The translations under genes were made by a program, and so were the position numbers. A DNA stretch of 64,000 nucleotides from assembly GCF_004000985.1 (NCBI RefSeq), contig NZ_BIMH01000006.1, positions 1 to 64,000 of the forward strand, read 5' to 3'. Positions within the stretch are counted from its first letter, which is position 1. Every line of letters begins with the position of its first letter. Under the pieces are notes generated by a model. It saw only the letters and a list, made by a program, of their open reading frames with translations, was not told the origin of the DNA and searched no databases. This stretch comes from Paenibacillus validus NBRC 15382 (GTDB taxonomy: Bacteria; Bacillota; Bacilli; Paenibacillales; NBRC-103111). This document shows, piece by piece, positions 16,230-24,289 of the stretch.

Positions 16230-17494
16230 TTATAATGCCCTCCGATTTTCATCGACCTATCCGCTGCTTGCCCGGCAGCGGTAAGCGATGAAGCTCTTAC
16301 GATTGCGGCGCTGCCATATCGATTTTTTATACTATCCGTAGCTTTCTCCAAGGCTCTGGACTTTACCTGATCCTCAAAGAGGGTAAGCTGGTAATCCTGA
16401 TCGTCCATTAACTGGCTTAATGTCACACCGACACGACGCACGGGCATTTTATTCCAGAATTTATAAAAAAGCATTTTTACGGTTTCAAATACGGTATTGG
16501 TGTGGTTAGTAGGGTCCTGCATCTTCATTTGGCGCGAGAATCCGGTCGGTGCTTCGTAGGGACTGCACATGCAGCTGACCGTGACTACAGAGCCCATATA
16601 TCCTTTACGACGGCAGTCGCGGCATACCTCCTCTGTGAGCTCCAGTAAAATGGTGTTCACTTCCCACGTCTCCACATAGTCTCTAGGTAAAGTCATCATA
16701 TGGCCGACTGATTTTGGCGGCGTGTTGAATGTTCCGGGTGTAACCGGGCTATCATCCAGACCGTTCGCCGTCCGCCACATCACCTCTGCATGAATATCCG
16801 ATTGCTTGCCAAAGCGAGCACGAAATTTATCTTTAAGACGCGGCAGCGGCGTTCTGGCAATATCGCCGATGGTGTGCATTCCAAGACGAGCAAAATGTGC
16901 CGTCATACGTGAACCGACACCGAACATCTTATTTACGGGTTGTGGCCATAGCAAAGTCTCGACTTCTGTTTTTGACAAGGTAAAGATGCCACTTTCATTC
17001 TTCTTTGCCCATATATCCGTCGCGATTTTAGCAAGTATTTTATTAGAACTGATGCCTACTCTAACCCATACTCCGGTTTGACTAAGAACCTTTTGCTGAA
17101 TAGATTTAGCGATCGTTTCAGGATCTCCAAAGATAGGCAAGCTTGCAGAAACATCCAAAAACTGCTCATCAATACTGAATATCTCAACAAGATCCGTAAA
17201 CTCCTCATAAATCTTCGTAATCATCAGTGAGACATCAATGTAATGCTGCATCCGGGGACGCATGACAACGAGCTCCGGACACTTGATAAGGGCTTCGCCC
17301 AACCGTTCCGCCGTAGTCACCCCGAAGCTTTTCGCGATGGGACAGGCAGCCAGAATAATACCTGAGCGGCGTGCCGGATCACCGGCAACAGCAACGGGTT
17401 TATTTTTACATTCAGGATGATCCGCCTTCTCTACGCTGGCGTAAAAGCTCTGGCAATCCGCTAGAAAAATAGTCCTTTCGCTGTTCTCGCTCAT
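16226..17494 (-). CDS. uvrX: Y-family translesion DNA polymerase, UvrX/YqjW type
   Basis: An error-prone DNA polymerase of 422 residues. Metal-binding acids are present in LADCQSFYASVE (D13) and FSIDEQFLDV (D109, E110). The RVGISSNKILAKIATD and GVGSRMTAHFARLGMHTIGDIA segments are the palm and HhH thumb motifs. QLTLFED near residue 380 matches a beta-clamp binding motif. It follows the YqjW/UvrX branch rather than DinB1. It overlaps its neighbours by four bases on both sides, so three genes are translated as a unit. A LexA box upstream of the first gene places it in the SOS response. The gene is more AT-rich than the flanking chromosome. Confidence 0.93.
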   Translation of the reverse strand: MSENSERTIFLADCQSFYASVEKADHPECKNKPVAVAGDPARRSGIILAACPIAKSFGVTTAERLGEALIKCPELVVMRPRMQHYIDVSLMITKIYEEFTDLVEIFSIDEQFLDVSASLPIFGDPETIAKSIQQKVLSQTGVWVRVGISSNKILAKIATDIWAKKNESGIFTLSKTEVETLLWPQPVNKMFGVGSRMTAHFARLGMHTIGDIARTPLPRLKDKFRARFGKQSDIHAEVMWRTANGLDDSPVTPGTFNTPPKSVGHMMTLPRDYVETWEVNTILLELTEEVCRDCRRKGYMGSVVTVSCMCSPYEAPTGFSRQMKMQDPTNHTNTVFETVKMLFYKFWNKMPVRRVGVTLSQLMDDQDYQLTLFEDQVKSRALEKATDSIKNRYGSAAIVRASSLTAAGQAADRSMKIGGHYK

Positions 17495-17862
17495 CTTATC
17501 TGCCTCCGTAAGTTCATAAGCATGGTCATGAGCTCAGCCTTTATCAAACTCCTCAGCATGTTGAAATGATGAACGTAGCCGCGGACTTTGTATTCTACCT
17601 GAATACCCTGCGCATTCATTTCTGTACTCAAAACTTTAATATTTTGTTGGATCATCTTACTTTTAATGCTCTGCAATTTTGAATAAATGGAATCTTCAAC
17701 TTCCCTAAGATAAAAAATGACATGACGGAAAACAATTTTGTCCTGATACATTTTTAACGTATCCATATCTCTGGCTAACATATCCAGCAAAATGGGCAGC
17801 AAGGTGTAGTCCTTGATGATTTGAATATCTTCTTCGGTTTCAATACTTGGATTAACACTCAT
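17491..17862 (-). CDS. UvrX-coupled helical protein, paralogue of the downstream gene
   Basis: A 123-residue, mostly helical protein encoded first in the SOS operon. Its stop codon overlaps the uvrX start (ATGA). It has no recognised domain, yet it aligns with residues 40-160 of the protein encoded after uvrX: IIKDYTLLPILLDML against MMRDYVLLPIMHSII, MIQQNIKVLSTE against LLEKNIRVFEEE, and MLRSLIKAELM against ITRDYMRAEIS. The pair may be partners of each other or of the polymerase. The ribosome binding site is weak (GGTGGTGG). It is not YolD-like at its N-terminus. Confidence 0.7.
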   Translation of the reverse strand: MSVNPSIETEEDIQIIKDYTLLPILLDMLARDMDTLKMYQDKIVFRHVIFYLREVEDSIYSKLQSIKSKMIQQNIKVLSTEMNAQGIQVEYKVRGYVHHFNMLRSLIKAELMTMLMNLRRQIR

Positions 17863-17880
17863 ACATCCACCACCATCATG

Positions 17881-17894
17881 CGAACATATATTCT
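17881..17894. promoter_or_regulatory. Degenerate second LexA site
   Basis: CGAACATATATTCT keeps one perfect CGAAC half and a partial second half. It lies just downstream of the -10 element of the SOS promoter. Confidence 0.4.
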
Positions 17895-17902
17895 CGTTTC
17901 AC

Positions 17903-17933
17903 ATTATACACCGAACACTTGTTCTTTATGCAA
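17903..17933 (-). promoter_or_regulatory. Sigma-A promoter of the uvrX operon
   Basis: TTGCAT (17928-17933) and TATAAT (17903-17908) on the minus strand are separated by 19 bases, and a LexA box fills the spacer. Confidence 0.65.
17912..17925. promoter_or_regulatory. LexA (SOS) box
   Basis: CGAACACTTGTTCT matches the bacillary consensus CGAAC-N4-GTTCG in nine of ten fixed positions. It lies between the -35 and -10 elements, where LexA would block polymerase. Confidence 0.85.
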
Positions 17934-18096
17934 GTGAATTTTTTGGAAATCGATTCTTCCCTCAGCCATGCAAAAAAAAACAGGTTACCGGCAGGCACCT
18001 GTCCTTTGCAATATTTTCGTACTCCATCTCTGCGGCTCAAATTTACGATCACGCCATCATCGTTGAACGGAACGCCAAAAGCGAGGGGAACGTCGT

Positions 18097-19530
18097 CTAA
18101 TCGAGCCATTTATACACCTTGTTCGGGTTCGTATCGTCGGCTTGAGCGGGCAGCTTCAACGGGGTCGCGCTGACGGACGTGGCGGCAGGCAGCAAGCCGC
18201 GGCCGATCGTCACCTTCGTACCGAGCGGCGCCATGTCGAACAGCTCCTCCACGTCTGTCTGGCGCATCCGGACGCAGCCGAGCGACTGATCCTTGCCGAT
18301 GCTCTTCGGCTTGTTCGTCCCGTGAATCGCGTATAACGTATCGGACAGCGTCATCCCTCGGCTGCCGAAATCGCCGTCTGATTGGCCGTTCGGATTGCGC
18401 ACCTTCTCCGAAATAACGAAGCTCCCTTCCGGCGTCCGCGAACCGCCGAGACCGACCGGGTATTCGCGCACGACAATGCTGCCGCTCACGACCGCCAGCC
18501 GGTGAGCCGTTTTGTCTATCTTAATTTCAAGCGGCTCGGCGAGCGGTTGAATCAATCCCTCGGGAAGCTCACCGGGTGGCGTCTGACCTTGCGAAGATCC
18601 GCCCGCCTGCGCGGCTGAGCGCTCGTTCCAGCCCTGCATCTCTTGCGCTATAGCCGCCGAGTCGCGTGCGAACAGCTCCGACATATAAGGCGTCAACCCG
18701 GGCAGCACGTTGTCCGGATACGACGCCGTCAATTGCGAAGCTTCCGTAGGCGCTTGTCCGGTGCGCCGGATGTAGGCTGCCACCGCCGAGCGAAGCACGG
18801 CCTGCTGCTCCTGATGAGACATCCATGCCGCTACGACGCCGTCCGCCCGCTGAGCGTCGCTCGGCTCGCATTGACAGCTTTCCGCGTCGTGGTACAAAAT
18901 TTGCTGCCGCGAAGCGTCAGACTCCGCCTCCACCGACAAGAGCGTCTCCGGCTTTCGCAGCCATTCGATCCAGGTCGAATCGCTGAGCGGGATGCCGCGC
19001 ACCAGGATGCCGAAGCTTCTCACCCGTTCGAGCAGCAGCATGTGCTGCAGCGCTTGGCCGATCGTCTCCGGCGTTTTGGTCCCGGCCAAATAGTACACCC
19101 GGGTCGCCTGAATTTGCGCCGGCGTGACGTCCGCAGGGACGACGGCCGCAGGCTGCGCCAGCTCCTCCACCGTTCGCGTCTGCAGGCCGGGCGCCGAGAG
19201 CAGCGCAGCTCCGAGCGCAAGCATCGCTACGGCGAGACGCATGAACCGAATCCCCCAGCGGCGAGACGCCCGAGGCGGCTTCGACGGCCCGGGCGAAGCC
19301 GCCTCCTCCGCGGGCAGCACGACCTTCTGCTCTTCATAGGCCTCGTACACCTCGCCGGCTTGCGCATAGCAGTACAGCGCCTTGCCCTGCTTGCCTTGCT
19401 CCTCATACTCACGGCCGAGCAAGTACCAGGCCATTTTATTATCGGGATGCTCCCGGACGTATTTTTTCAAATATTGCGGATCCTGTTTAAAAAACTGCTG
19501 CAGTTGTTCGTCGGAATCTTTCGTTCTCAC
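18097..19530 (-). CDS. L,D-transpeptidase (YkuD) with TPR-like head and membrane anchor
   Basis: A cell-wall protein of about 477 residues. The N-terminal part (LGREYEEQGKQGKALYCYAQAGEVYEA) looks like a TPR unit. One membrane span follows near residue 100, then a long extracellular linker, then a C-terminal YkuD domain with IHGTN and SLGCVRM, where the Cys is catalytic. It should form 3-3 cross-links or attach substrates to peptidoglycan outside the cell. GTG 19530 is chosen because AGGGGG lies five bases upstream. A GTG seven codons earlier is possible. The cytoplasmic TPR-like part is an unusual addition and might sense or recruit a partner. Confidence 0.88.
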   Translation of the reverse strand: MRTKDSDEQLQQFFKQDPQYLKKYVREHPDNKMAWYLLGREYEEQGKQGKALYCYAQAGEVYEAYEEQKVVLPAEEAASPGPSKPPRASRRWGIRFMRLAVAMLALGAALLSAPGLQTRTVEELAQPAAVVPADVTPAQIQATRVYYLAGTKTPETIGQALQHMLLLERVRSFGILVRGIPLSDSTWIEWLRKPETLLSVEAESDASRQQILYHDAESCQCEPSDAQRADGVVAAWMSHQEQQAVLRSAVAAYIRRTGQAPTEASQLTASYPDNVLPGLTPYMSELFARDSAAIAQEMQGWNERSAAQAGGSSQGQTPPGELPEGLIQPLAEPLEIKIDKTAHRLAVVSGSIVVREYPVGLGGSRTPEGSFVISEKVRNPNGQSDGDFGSRGMTLSDTLYAIHGTNKPKSIGKDQSLGCVRMRQTDVEELFDMAPLGTKVTIGRGLLPAATSVSATPLKLPAQADDTNPNKVYKWLD

Positions 19531-19616
19531 GAACTCCCCCTCGCTTTCCACCCTTCTCCCCTATAATATCGGCTGGCGGCTTTTAATTGTGAAGGTGAAG
19601 GGGAGCCGCGGAAGCA

Positions 19617-19643
19617 GCGCCAAAAACCGCTCTGCAGCGGTTT
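19617..19643 (-). terminator. Short terminator after the HD-GYP gene
   Basis: AAACCGCT and AGCGGTTT pair around a four-base loop and are followed on the minus strand by a short TT run. Confidence 0.55.
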
Positions 19644-19679
19644 CAGCTTCTTCTTGCCTTATTCATGAAGCGCTCCCTC

Positions 19680-20426
19680 TTACCTCTCCTCGAGGCTTGA
19701 CGATGAACGCAGTACCGTTCCCGTGCGAAGCTTCTCTCGCATGACCGCCTCAAAGGCATCGACGATCTCGGGGTCGAAATGGGTCCCCTTGCAGCGTATA
19801 ATTTCCGACATGCCTTCCTCGTAGCTGCGCCCTCGCGCGTAAGGACGGTCCGTCGTCATCGCGTCGAAAGCGTCGGCCACGGCGACGATTCGCGCGAAGA
19901 ACGGAATTTGATCCCCGCGCAAGCCGTCGGGGTACCCCGAGCCGTTCATCTTCTCATGATGATATTTGGCAACCTGAGTCGCCTGAAGCATACGTTCTTC
20001 CGGCTCCATCTTGGACAAGATGCGGGCGCCGATCGTCGTATGCGCGATCATCTCCTGAAACTCCTCGTCGTTCAAGCTTTCCGCTTTCAGCAGAATACGA
20101 TCGGGTACGCCGATCTTGCCGATGTCGTGCATCAACGCGGCGCGGTGGAAATGCTTGCATTCTTCCTCGGATATTCCAAGCTTCCGGGCGATCCACAACG
20201 AGTACAACGCAACGCGGGACGAATGCCCGGCCGTATAAGGATCGCGTGAATCCAGCGCCAATACGAGCGAATGAATCAAATTCATCGAGAACGGATGGTC
20301 CGGTTCCGCACCGCCGCGATTTAATTCGGATGCCGATTCCAGCAGCAGCTCCAAGTCACGGTTTCTTTTTTCCAATTGTTCGATACGCTTCAGCAACCGC
20401 TCTCGTTCGTCCGGCAAGCCGTTCAC
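19680..20426 (-). CDS. HD-GYP domain protein, probable c-di-GMP phosphodiesterase
   Basis: A 248-residue cytoplasmic protein. A coiled-coil head (residues 6-35) is followed by an HD-GYP domain with HDIGKIGVPD and HHEKMNGSGYPDGL, the metal ligands and the GYP motif of active members, and VADAFDAMTTDRPY. It should hydrolyse cyclic di-GMP or a related dinucleotide. No receiver or sensor domain is present, so control must come through the coiled coil or a partner. The GTG start at 20426 is uncertain: GAGGTG lies better for a TTG three codons later. The gene stands alone after the cyclase operon. Confidence 0.9.
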   Translation of the reverse strand: MNGLPDERERLLKRIEQLEKRNRDLELLLESASELNRGGAEPDHPFSMNLIHSLVLALDSRDPYTAGHSSRVALYSLWIARKLGISEEECKHFHRAALMHDIGKIGVPDRILLKAESLNDEEFQEMIAHTTIGARILSKMEPEERMLQATQVAKYHHEKMNGSGYPDGLRGDQIPFFARIVAVADAFDAMTTDRPYARGRSYEEGMSEIIRCKGTHFDPEIVDAFEAVMREKLRTGTVLRSSSSLEER

Positions 20427-20469
20427 CTCTGTTCTTTGACGTCTGAATGTACATGTAATCTTAATCGAA

Positions 20470-20515
20470 AAGACCTATTCTGTGAAGAAAGTAAAGTCGC
20501 TCTCTCTACAGAATA
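20470..20515 (-). terminator. Terminator after the NHL-repeat gene
   Basis: TATTCTGT and ACAGAATA pair across a 24-base loop and are followed on the minus strand by AGGTCTTTTCG. Confidence 0.65.
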
Positions 20516-20538
20516 AGCCTTGTTCCGTTCAGCGGCAA

Positions 20539-22131
20539 TTATTTGCCAGTTGTCCGCAAGATGGCGGTGCGTGTCTTAGAATCCCATTCAACATCCAAGC
20601 CAATTTCTTCGGCGAAGAAACGGACCGGCACATAAGTGCGGTCTTGTTTGATATAAGGGGCGGCATCCGTGCTTTTCTCGACGCCCGCTTGGCCCTGCTC
20701 GATTCGTTTCACGCCGGTGCGGTCGATGTAAAGCTCAATCGTTACGCCGTCTTTACTCAGCTGGACGGCTCTCGCCGCATCGTCGAACGTTACGTTGTAA
20801 CCGAGCGCTTCCGTGATCGCCCGAACAGGAACCATCGTCCGTCCGTTCCCGATTTCGGGCAGCGCATCAAACTCGATCCACTTGTCATCGAGAACGACCT
20901 TCACGTTCGTATCGTCCGGCAGGTTGGCGGGAAGCCGGAAAGGACGGATTTGACGAATTTTATTGTTGTAAGCGTCCGAAACAAGCAGACTGCCGTCTTC
21001 CAGCACGGCGACGTCCGTCGGACGATGCAGCTGCGCATAGCCTTCGATGCCGTCGGCCTCGCCCGTCGTTTGATCCGGCGCGCCGGCAAGCGTCGATACT
21101 TGACCGTCGAGCAAATAACGGATCGAATGGTTTTGGCTGTCGGCGATGACCACGCCGCCTTCTTCCGTAACCGACAAGCCCAGCGGGAAGTTAAACGCCG
21201 CGTTCAACGCCTCCCCGTCGGCAAAGCCGCCCGGGACATACAGATCCTTGAGCGCTTCCGCTTTGCCGCTGCCGGCTGCCGTTGTGACGGTGCCTTGCTG
21301 CAGATCGATATAACGGATACGCTGATTGCCCGCGTCGCTGACGTACAGGTTGCCCTTGCCATCCAAAGCCAGCCCGCTCGGCTCGTTAAACTTGGCCTGA
21401 GCCAAAGCTCCGTCGGCGAAATCTCCCGCCGGCGCCGCTTGCCCTGGAGAAACCTCGACCGCCCGTCCGGATGCCGCATTTAACGTCGTCACTTGACCGC
21501 TTGGCGAAATGCTGCGAATCGCATGATTCAGCGTATCGGCTACATAAACGGTACCGTCAGCCGCGACGGCGACATCCAGCGGACTGTTGAAACGCGCCTT
21601 GGATCCCGGCCCGTCTTCCTTGCCCAGAACGCCGTCCCCGGCAATCGTGCTGACGTTGCCGGACGGATCGATTTTGCGGATCGAGTGATTGCCGGTATCC
21701 GCGACGTATACATTGCCTTGCGCGTCGGTCGCGATTCCCTGCGGGCCGGAGAACAGCGACAAGTCGCTTGCGCCGTCCAATCGCCCGCCGATCGGGAACC
21801 CTTTAGCGTCCATTTCGTAATAAATGCCGGCGTACGGGGTAACCAGCCCGCTGTAGATTTTGCGAATTTGATGATTGCGCGAATCGCTGAAAAGAACCGC
21901 TCCGTCCGGCTTGACGGCAATACCTGCCGGAAGCCGGAATTGCGCCGCATTCGTCCTGCCGTTGACGTTGCCGATATCCCCCGTTCCGGCGTATGTCGTC
22001 ACTTGGAGCAATAGTTGATGATCCGCTCCCCGGAGACCGTCCGCGTACAAGCCCGCTGCAGACGCTCCGGTACCTCCGGCGATAACGGATGCGAGGATGG
22101 ACAAGGCGATGATTTTCATGGCTTTATTCAT
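20539..22131 (-). CDS. Secreted NHL-repeat beta-propeller with copper-amine-oxidase N-terminal-like stalk domain
   Basis: A 530-residue exported protein. A signal peptide (residues 1-25, cleaved near ASA-A) leads into five to six NHL repeats of the form GIAxxxxGNVYVADTGNHSIRKI. The C-terminal 110 residues have two copies of the stalk pattern (GRTMVPVRAITEALGYNVTFDD, RTYVPVRFFAEEIGLDVEWD), a wall-binding-like module frequent in Paenibacillus. The propeller probably binds a protein or polymer at the surface. No catalytic site is seen. It is the last gene of the operon with FecR and the CHASE2 cyclase, 28 bases after fecR. AAAGGAG precedes the ATG. Confidence 0.85.
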   Translation of the reverse strand: MNKAMKIIALSILASVIAGGTGASAAGLYADGLRGADHQLLLQVTTYAGTGDIGNVNGRTNAAQFRLPAGIAVKPDGAVLFSDSRNHQIRKIYSGLVTPYAGIYYEMDAKGFPIGGRLDGASDLSLFSGPQGIATDAQGNVYVADTGNHSIRKIDPSGNVSTIAGDGVLGKEDGPGSKARFNSPLDVAVAADGTVYVADTLNHAIRSISPSGQVTTLNAASGRAVEVSPGQAAPAGDFADGALAQAKFNEPSGLALDGKGNLYVSDAGNQRIRYIDLQQGTVTTAAGSGKAEALKDLYVPGGFADGEALNAAFNFPLGLSVTEEGGVVIADSQNHSIRYLLDGQVSTLAGAPDQTTGEADGIEGYAQLHRPTDVAVLEDGSLLVSDAYNNKIRQIRPFRLPANLPDDTNVKVVLDDKWIEFDALPEIGNGRTMVPVRAITEALGYNVTFDDAARAVQLSKDGVTIELYIDRTGVKRIEQGQAGVEKSTDAAPYIKQDRTYVPVRFFAEEIGLDVEWDSKTRTAILRTTGK

Positions 22132-22159
22132 GAGGTGCTCCTTTCTGGCCGCTGAAGCT

Positions 22160-24226
22160 TTAATTTAACGTCACAGCGGCCGATGCTGCCGCGCTGACCG
22201 GCAATTCGTATACGGTGCGGCCGTCTTTGTCAAGGACCTTTACATACATCAGCTTGACTTGTGTCGAAGCAGCCGATGTCGTTACGGTTAACGGCGCGAA
22301 GAGCAGCGTTGCCGTTTCGCCCTTCAAGTTGATTGGCGGCACCGGGCTGGAGCCGGGCGTCTCATAACGGGTGCCGGCGAAAATCAGCTGCTTCTCCGTC
22401 GTTCCGACCTCTTGCGTTAACGTTTCCGCCGAGTTTGCCCCGTCGAATATCGTTCCGTCATCACTAGGCAAGCCTGCGCCCGGAGCCTCGTAGTTCAAAT
22501 CGGCCTTGTTGTAAGCGACATGCGCCTGAACCGCATAGAACGGAAGAGCTTCCAGGAAGTTCTCCATCTCCAGCTTCAGCATGATTTGATTGTTTTCCTT
22601 GACGCCGACCTGGCTCAGGGTCACTTTCGGTTCAACCACTTCGATCGCAATCTCTTTGTCTGCGCTTGTTCCGGCAGAATTGATCGTAACCGCATGCAGC
22701 CGGTAAACCCCAAGGGTGCTTGGTACGGTAACCGTAAACGCAGCTTCTCCGTTCACAACGTCTTTCGTTTCGTTGTTCAGCTTAATTTTCGAACCGGCCT
22801 CTGCGGTAAGCACGACGGTTACGCTTTGGTTTTTCAACGCCTTCCGGGGGGCGCTCTTCACGACGGGAGCGCCCGGAGGCGTATTCCCGGAATCCCCGCT
22901 AGAATTAGATGGAGCTGGCGCGGGGGTTGGCGCCGGATTCGGATTGTTCTGTTGCGTTTGTTCGAAATTTTTTCTGGCCTCATCCGTCATACGGCTTAAC
23001 AGCGCATCCTCGGCTTGTTTATTAGCCGCCGCCTTCGCTGCATCGTTCGCTTCCTTGATCCGCTTCTTGTCTTCTTCCAGCCGATTCAGCAGAGAACTCA
23101 GCTTATCCTTGTTGGCCTGAAGCAGATTGTCTTCACCGGTTTTCGGCGGCGCAGGGGGCTGCTCCCGCTTCGCCTTCTCGACCTCCGGGTCGATCCCCGC
23201 GTTCTTGTCCAGCAACGGGATCTTGTTCAAATCAATCTTTTTGAGCGGGTCTTCAATGTTTTGATTCGCCTGATCCACCATCTTCTGATCAATTTTCTTC
23301 TCATCGATGGCAGCTTTCACCAGGTTCGGGATAGCGGCATCGAAGTTGTTCATCACTTTCGCCAAATCGTCCTCCGACAGAAATTTGAGGATCGCAAACT
23401 CATCCGGCTTCTGCAAGCCTTGCTCGAACTGCTGCTGCAATTTTTGTTTCATCTCATCGAGCTCCCGCTGGATGTCGGGAATGTTTTTCACGAAAGCTTC
23501 CATTACCTTGGGCGAAGCCTGGTTTACGATTTGATTCATATCCGCATATTCAACCCTCGTACGCAAATCAGGCGCTTGCGTTCGCGTGTCCAGATTGATC
23601 TGCTGGGCCGGATACACCGCTGCGGTATTTGTAAGCTGTAAACTGGATTCGCCGGGCCCTGAAGTACCGGAAGTTACGGTCGTCGCCCTGACGACCCCCG
23701 CGGCAACCAGCATGGTCGTTCTACCCGTTAACGGATTGGTATATATGAAGAACTGCGTTCCGCGTACACCCATGACCGCCGTCGGCGTCTCCACCTCGAA
23801 CTCGTCTTCCGAGCTGACGAGCGATTTCACTTTCGACCACATGGAGCCGGCCCAGGCTTTCACCTTCGATTTCTTCGCGCCCCCGTCTTCCATCAGCTCG
23901 GAGATGTACACCTCGGCGTTCTCCCCGATCGTCAGCTCATCGTTCCGGTCGACGATCCGCAGCACGGCCGACGCTCCGGGACCGGTGGAGATCGTATCCC
24001 CCTGATTCAGCGTCAAGTCTTGATAAACCGTATTGGAACGGGATCCGCCCGATTTCGTGTAGGTGACGTCGCCGCTCACTTCAACAACGACGGCGGAACG
24101 AACGGACTTGGCGGAAGCCGGTTCGGCGAATGCCGAAGACAGCAGCGACAAAACCATCGTCCCCGTTACGGCCCAAGACACCGTCCTCCGGCCTTTCCGT
24201 TGATGTGCTTCAGTTTCGTGTCTCAC
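22160..24226 (-). CDS. Secreted FecR-domain protein
   Basis: A 688-residue exported protein starting at GTG 24226 behind AGAGGAG. After a signal peptide (VMLSLLSSAFAEPASA region) comes a FecR domain: GDVTYTKSGG, LNQGDTISTGPGASAVLRI, and VETPTAVMGVRGTQFFIYTN at about residues 40-170. A long helical, Lys/Glu-rich segment (240-420) with a Pro-rich linker follows. The C-terminus is an Ig-like/cohesin-like beta region (450-688). It is not linked to a TonB system or a FecI sigma factor. FecR domains are often encoded next to CHASE2 cyclases, as here, so it may feed the extracellular CHASE2 sensor. The downstream role is inferred. Confidence 0.82.
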   Translation of the reverse strand: MRHETEAHQRKGRRTVSWAVTGTMVLSLLSSAFAEPASAKSVRSAVVVEVSGDVTYTKSGGSRSNTVYQDLTLNQGDTISTGPGASAVLRIVDRNDELTIGENAEVYISELMEDGGAKKSKVKAWAGSMWSKVKSLVSSEDEFEVETPTAVMGVRGTQFFIYTNPLTGRTTMLVAAGVVRATTVTSGTSGPGESSLQLTNTAAVYPAQQINLDTRTQAPDLRTRVEYADMNQIVNQASPKVMEAFVKNIPDIQRELDEMKQKLQQQFEQGLQKPDEFAILKFLSEDDLAKVMNNFDAAIPNLVKAAIDEKKIDQKMVDQANQNIEDPLKKIDLNKIPLLDKNAGIDPEVEKAKREQPPAPPKTGEDNLLQANKDKLSSLLNRLEEDKKRIKEANDAAKAAANKQAEDALLSRMTDEARKNFEQTQQNNPNPAPTPAPAPSNSSGDSGNTPPGAPVVKSAPRKALKNQSVTVVLTAEAGSKIKLNNETKDVVNGEAAFTVTVPSTLGVYRLHAVTINSAGTSADKEIAIEVVEPKVTLSQVGVKENNQIMLKLEMENFLEALPFYAVQAHVAYNKADLNYEAPGAGLPSDDGTIFDGANSAETLTQEVGTTEKQLIFAGTRYETPGSSPVPPINLKGETATLLFAPLTVTTSAASTQVKLMYVKVLDKDGRTVYELPVSAAASAAVTLN

Positions 24227-24289
24227 TGCAAAACTCCTCTCTTTACGATGTATAAGAACCATCGAAATCGAAATCGAACCCATTCTCGT

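Noticed and set aside
20482-21483. Plus-strand open frame opposite the NHL-repeat gene
   Set aside because: Its repeats are only the complement of the NHL repeats, and it lacks start signals.
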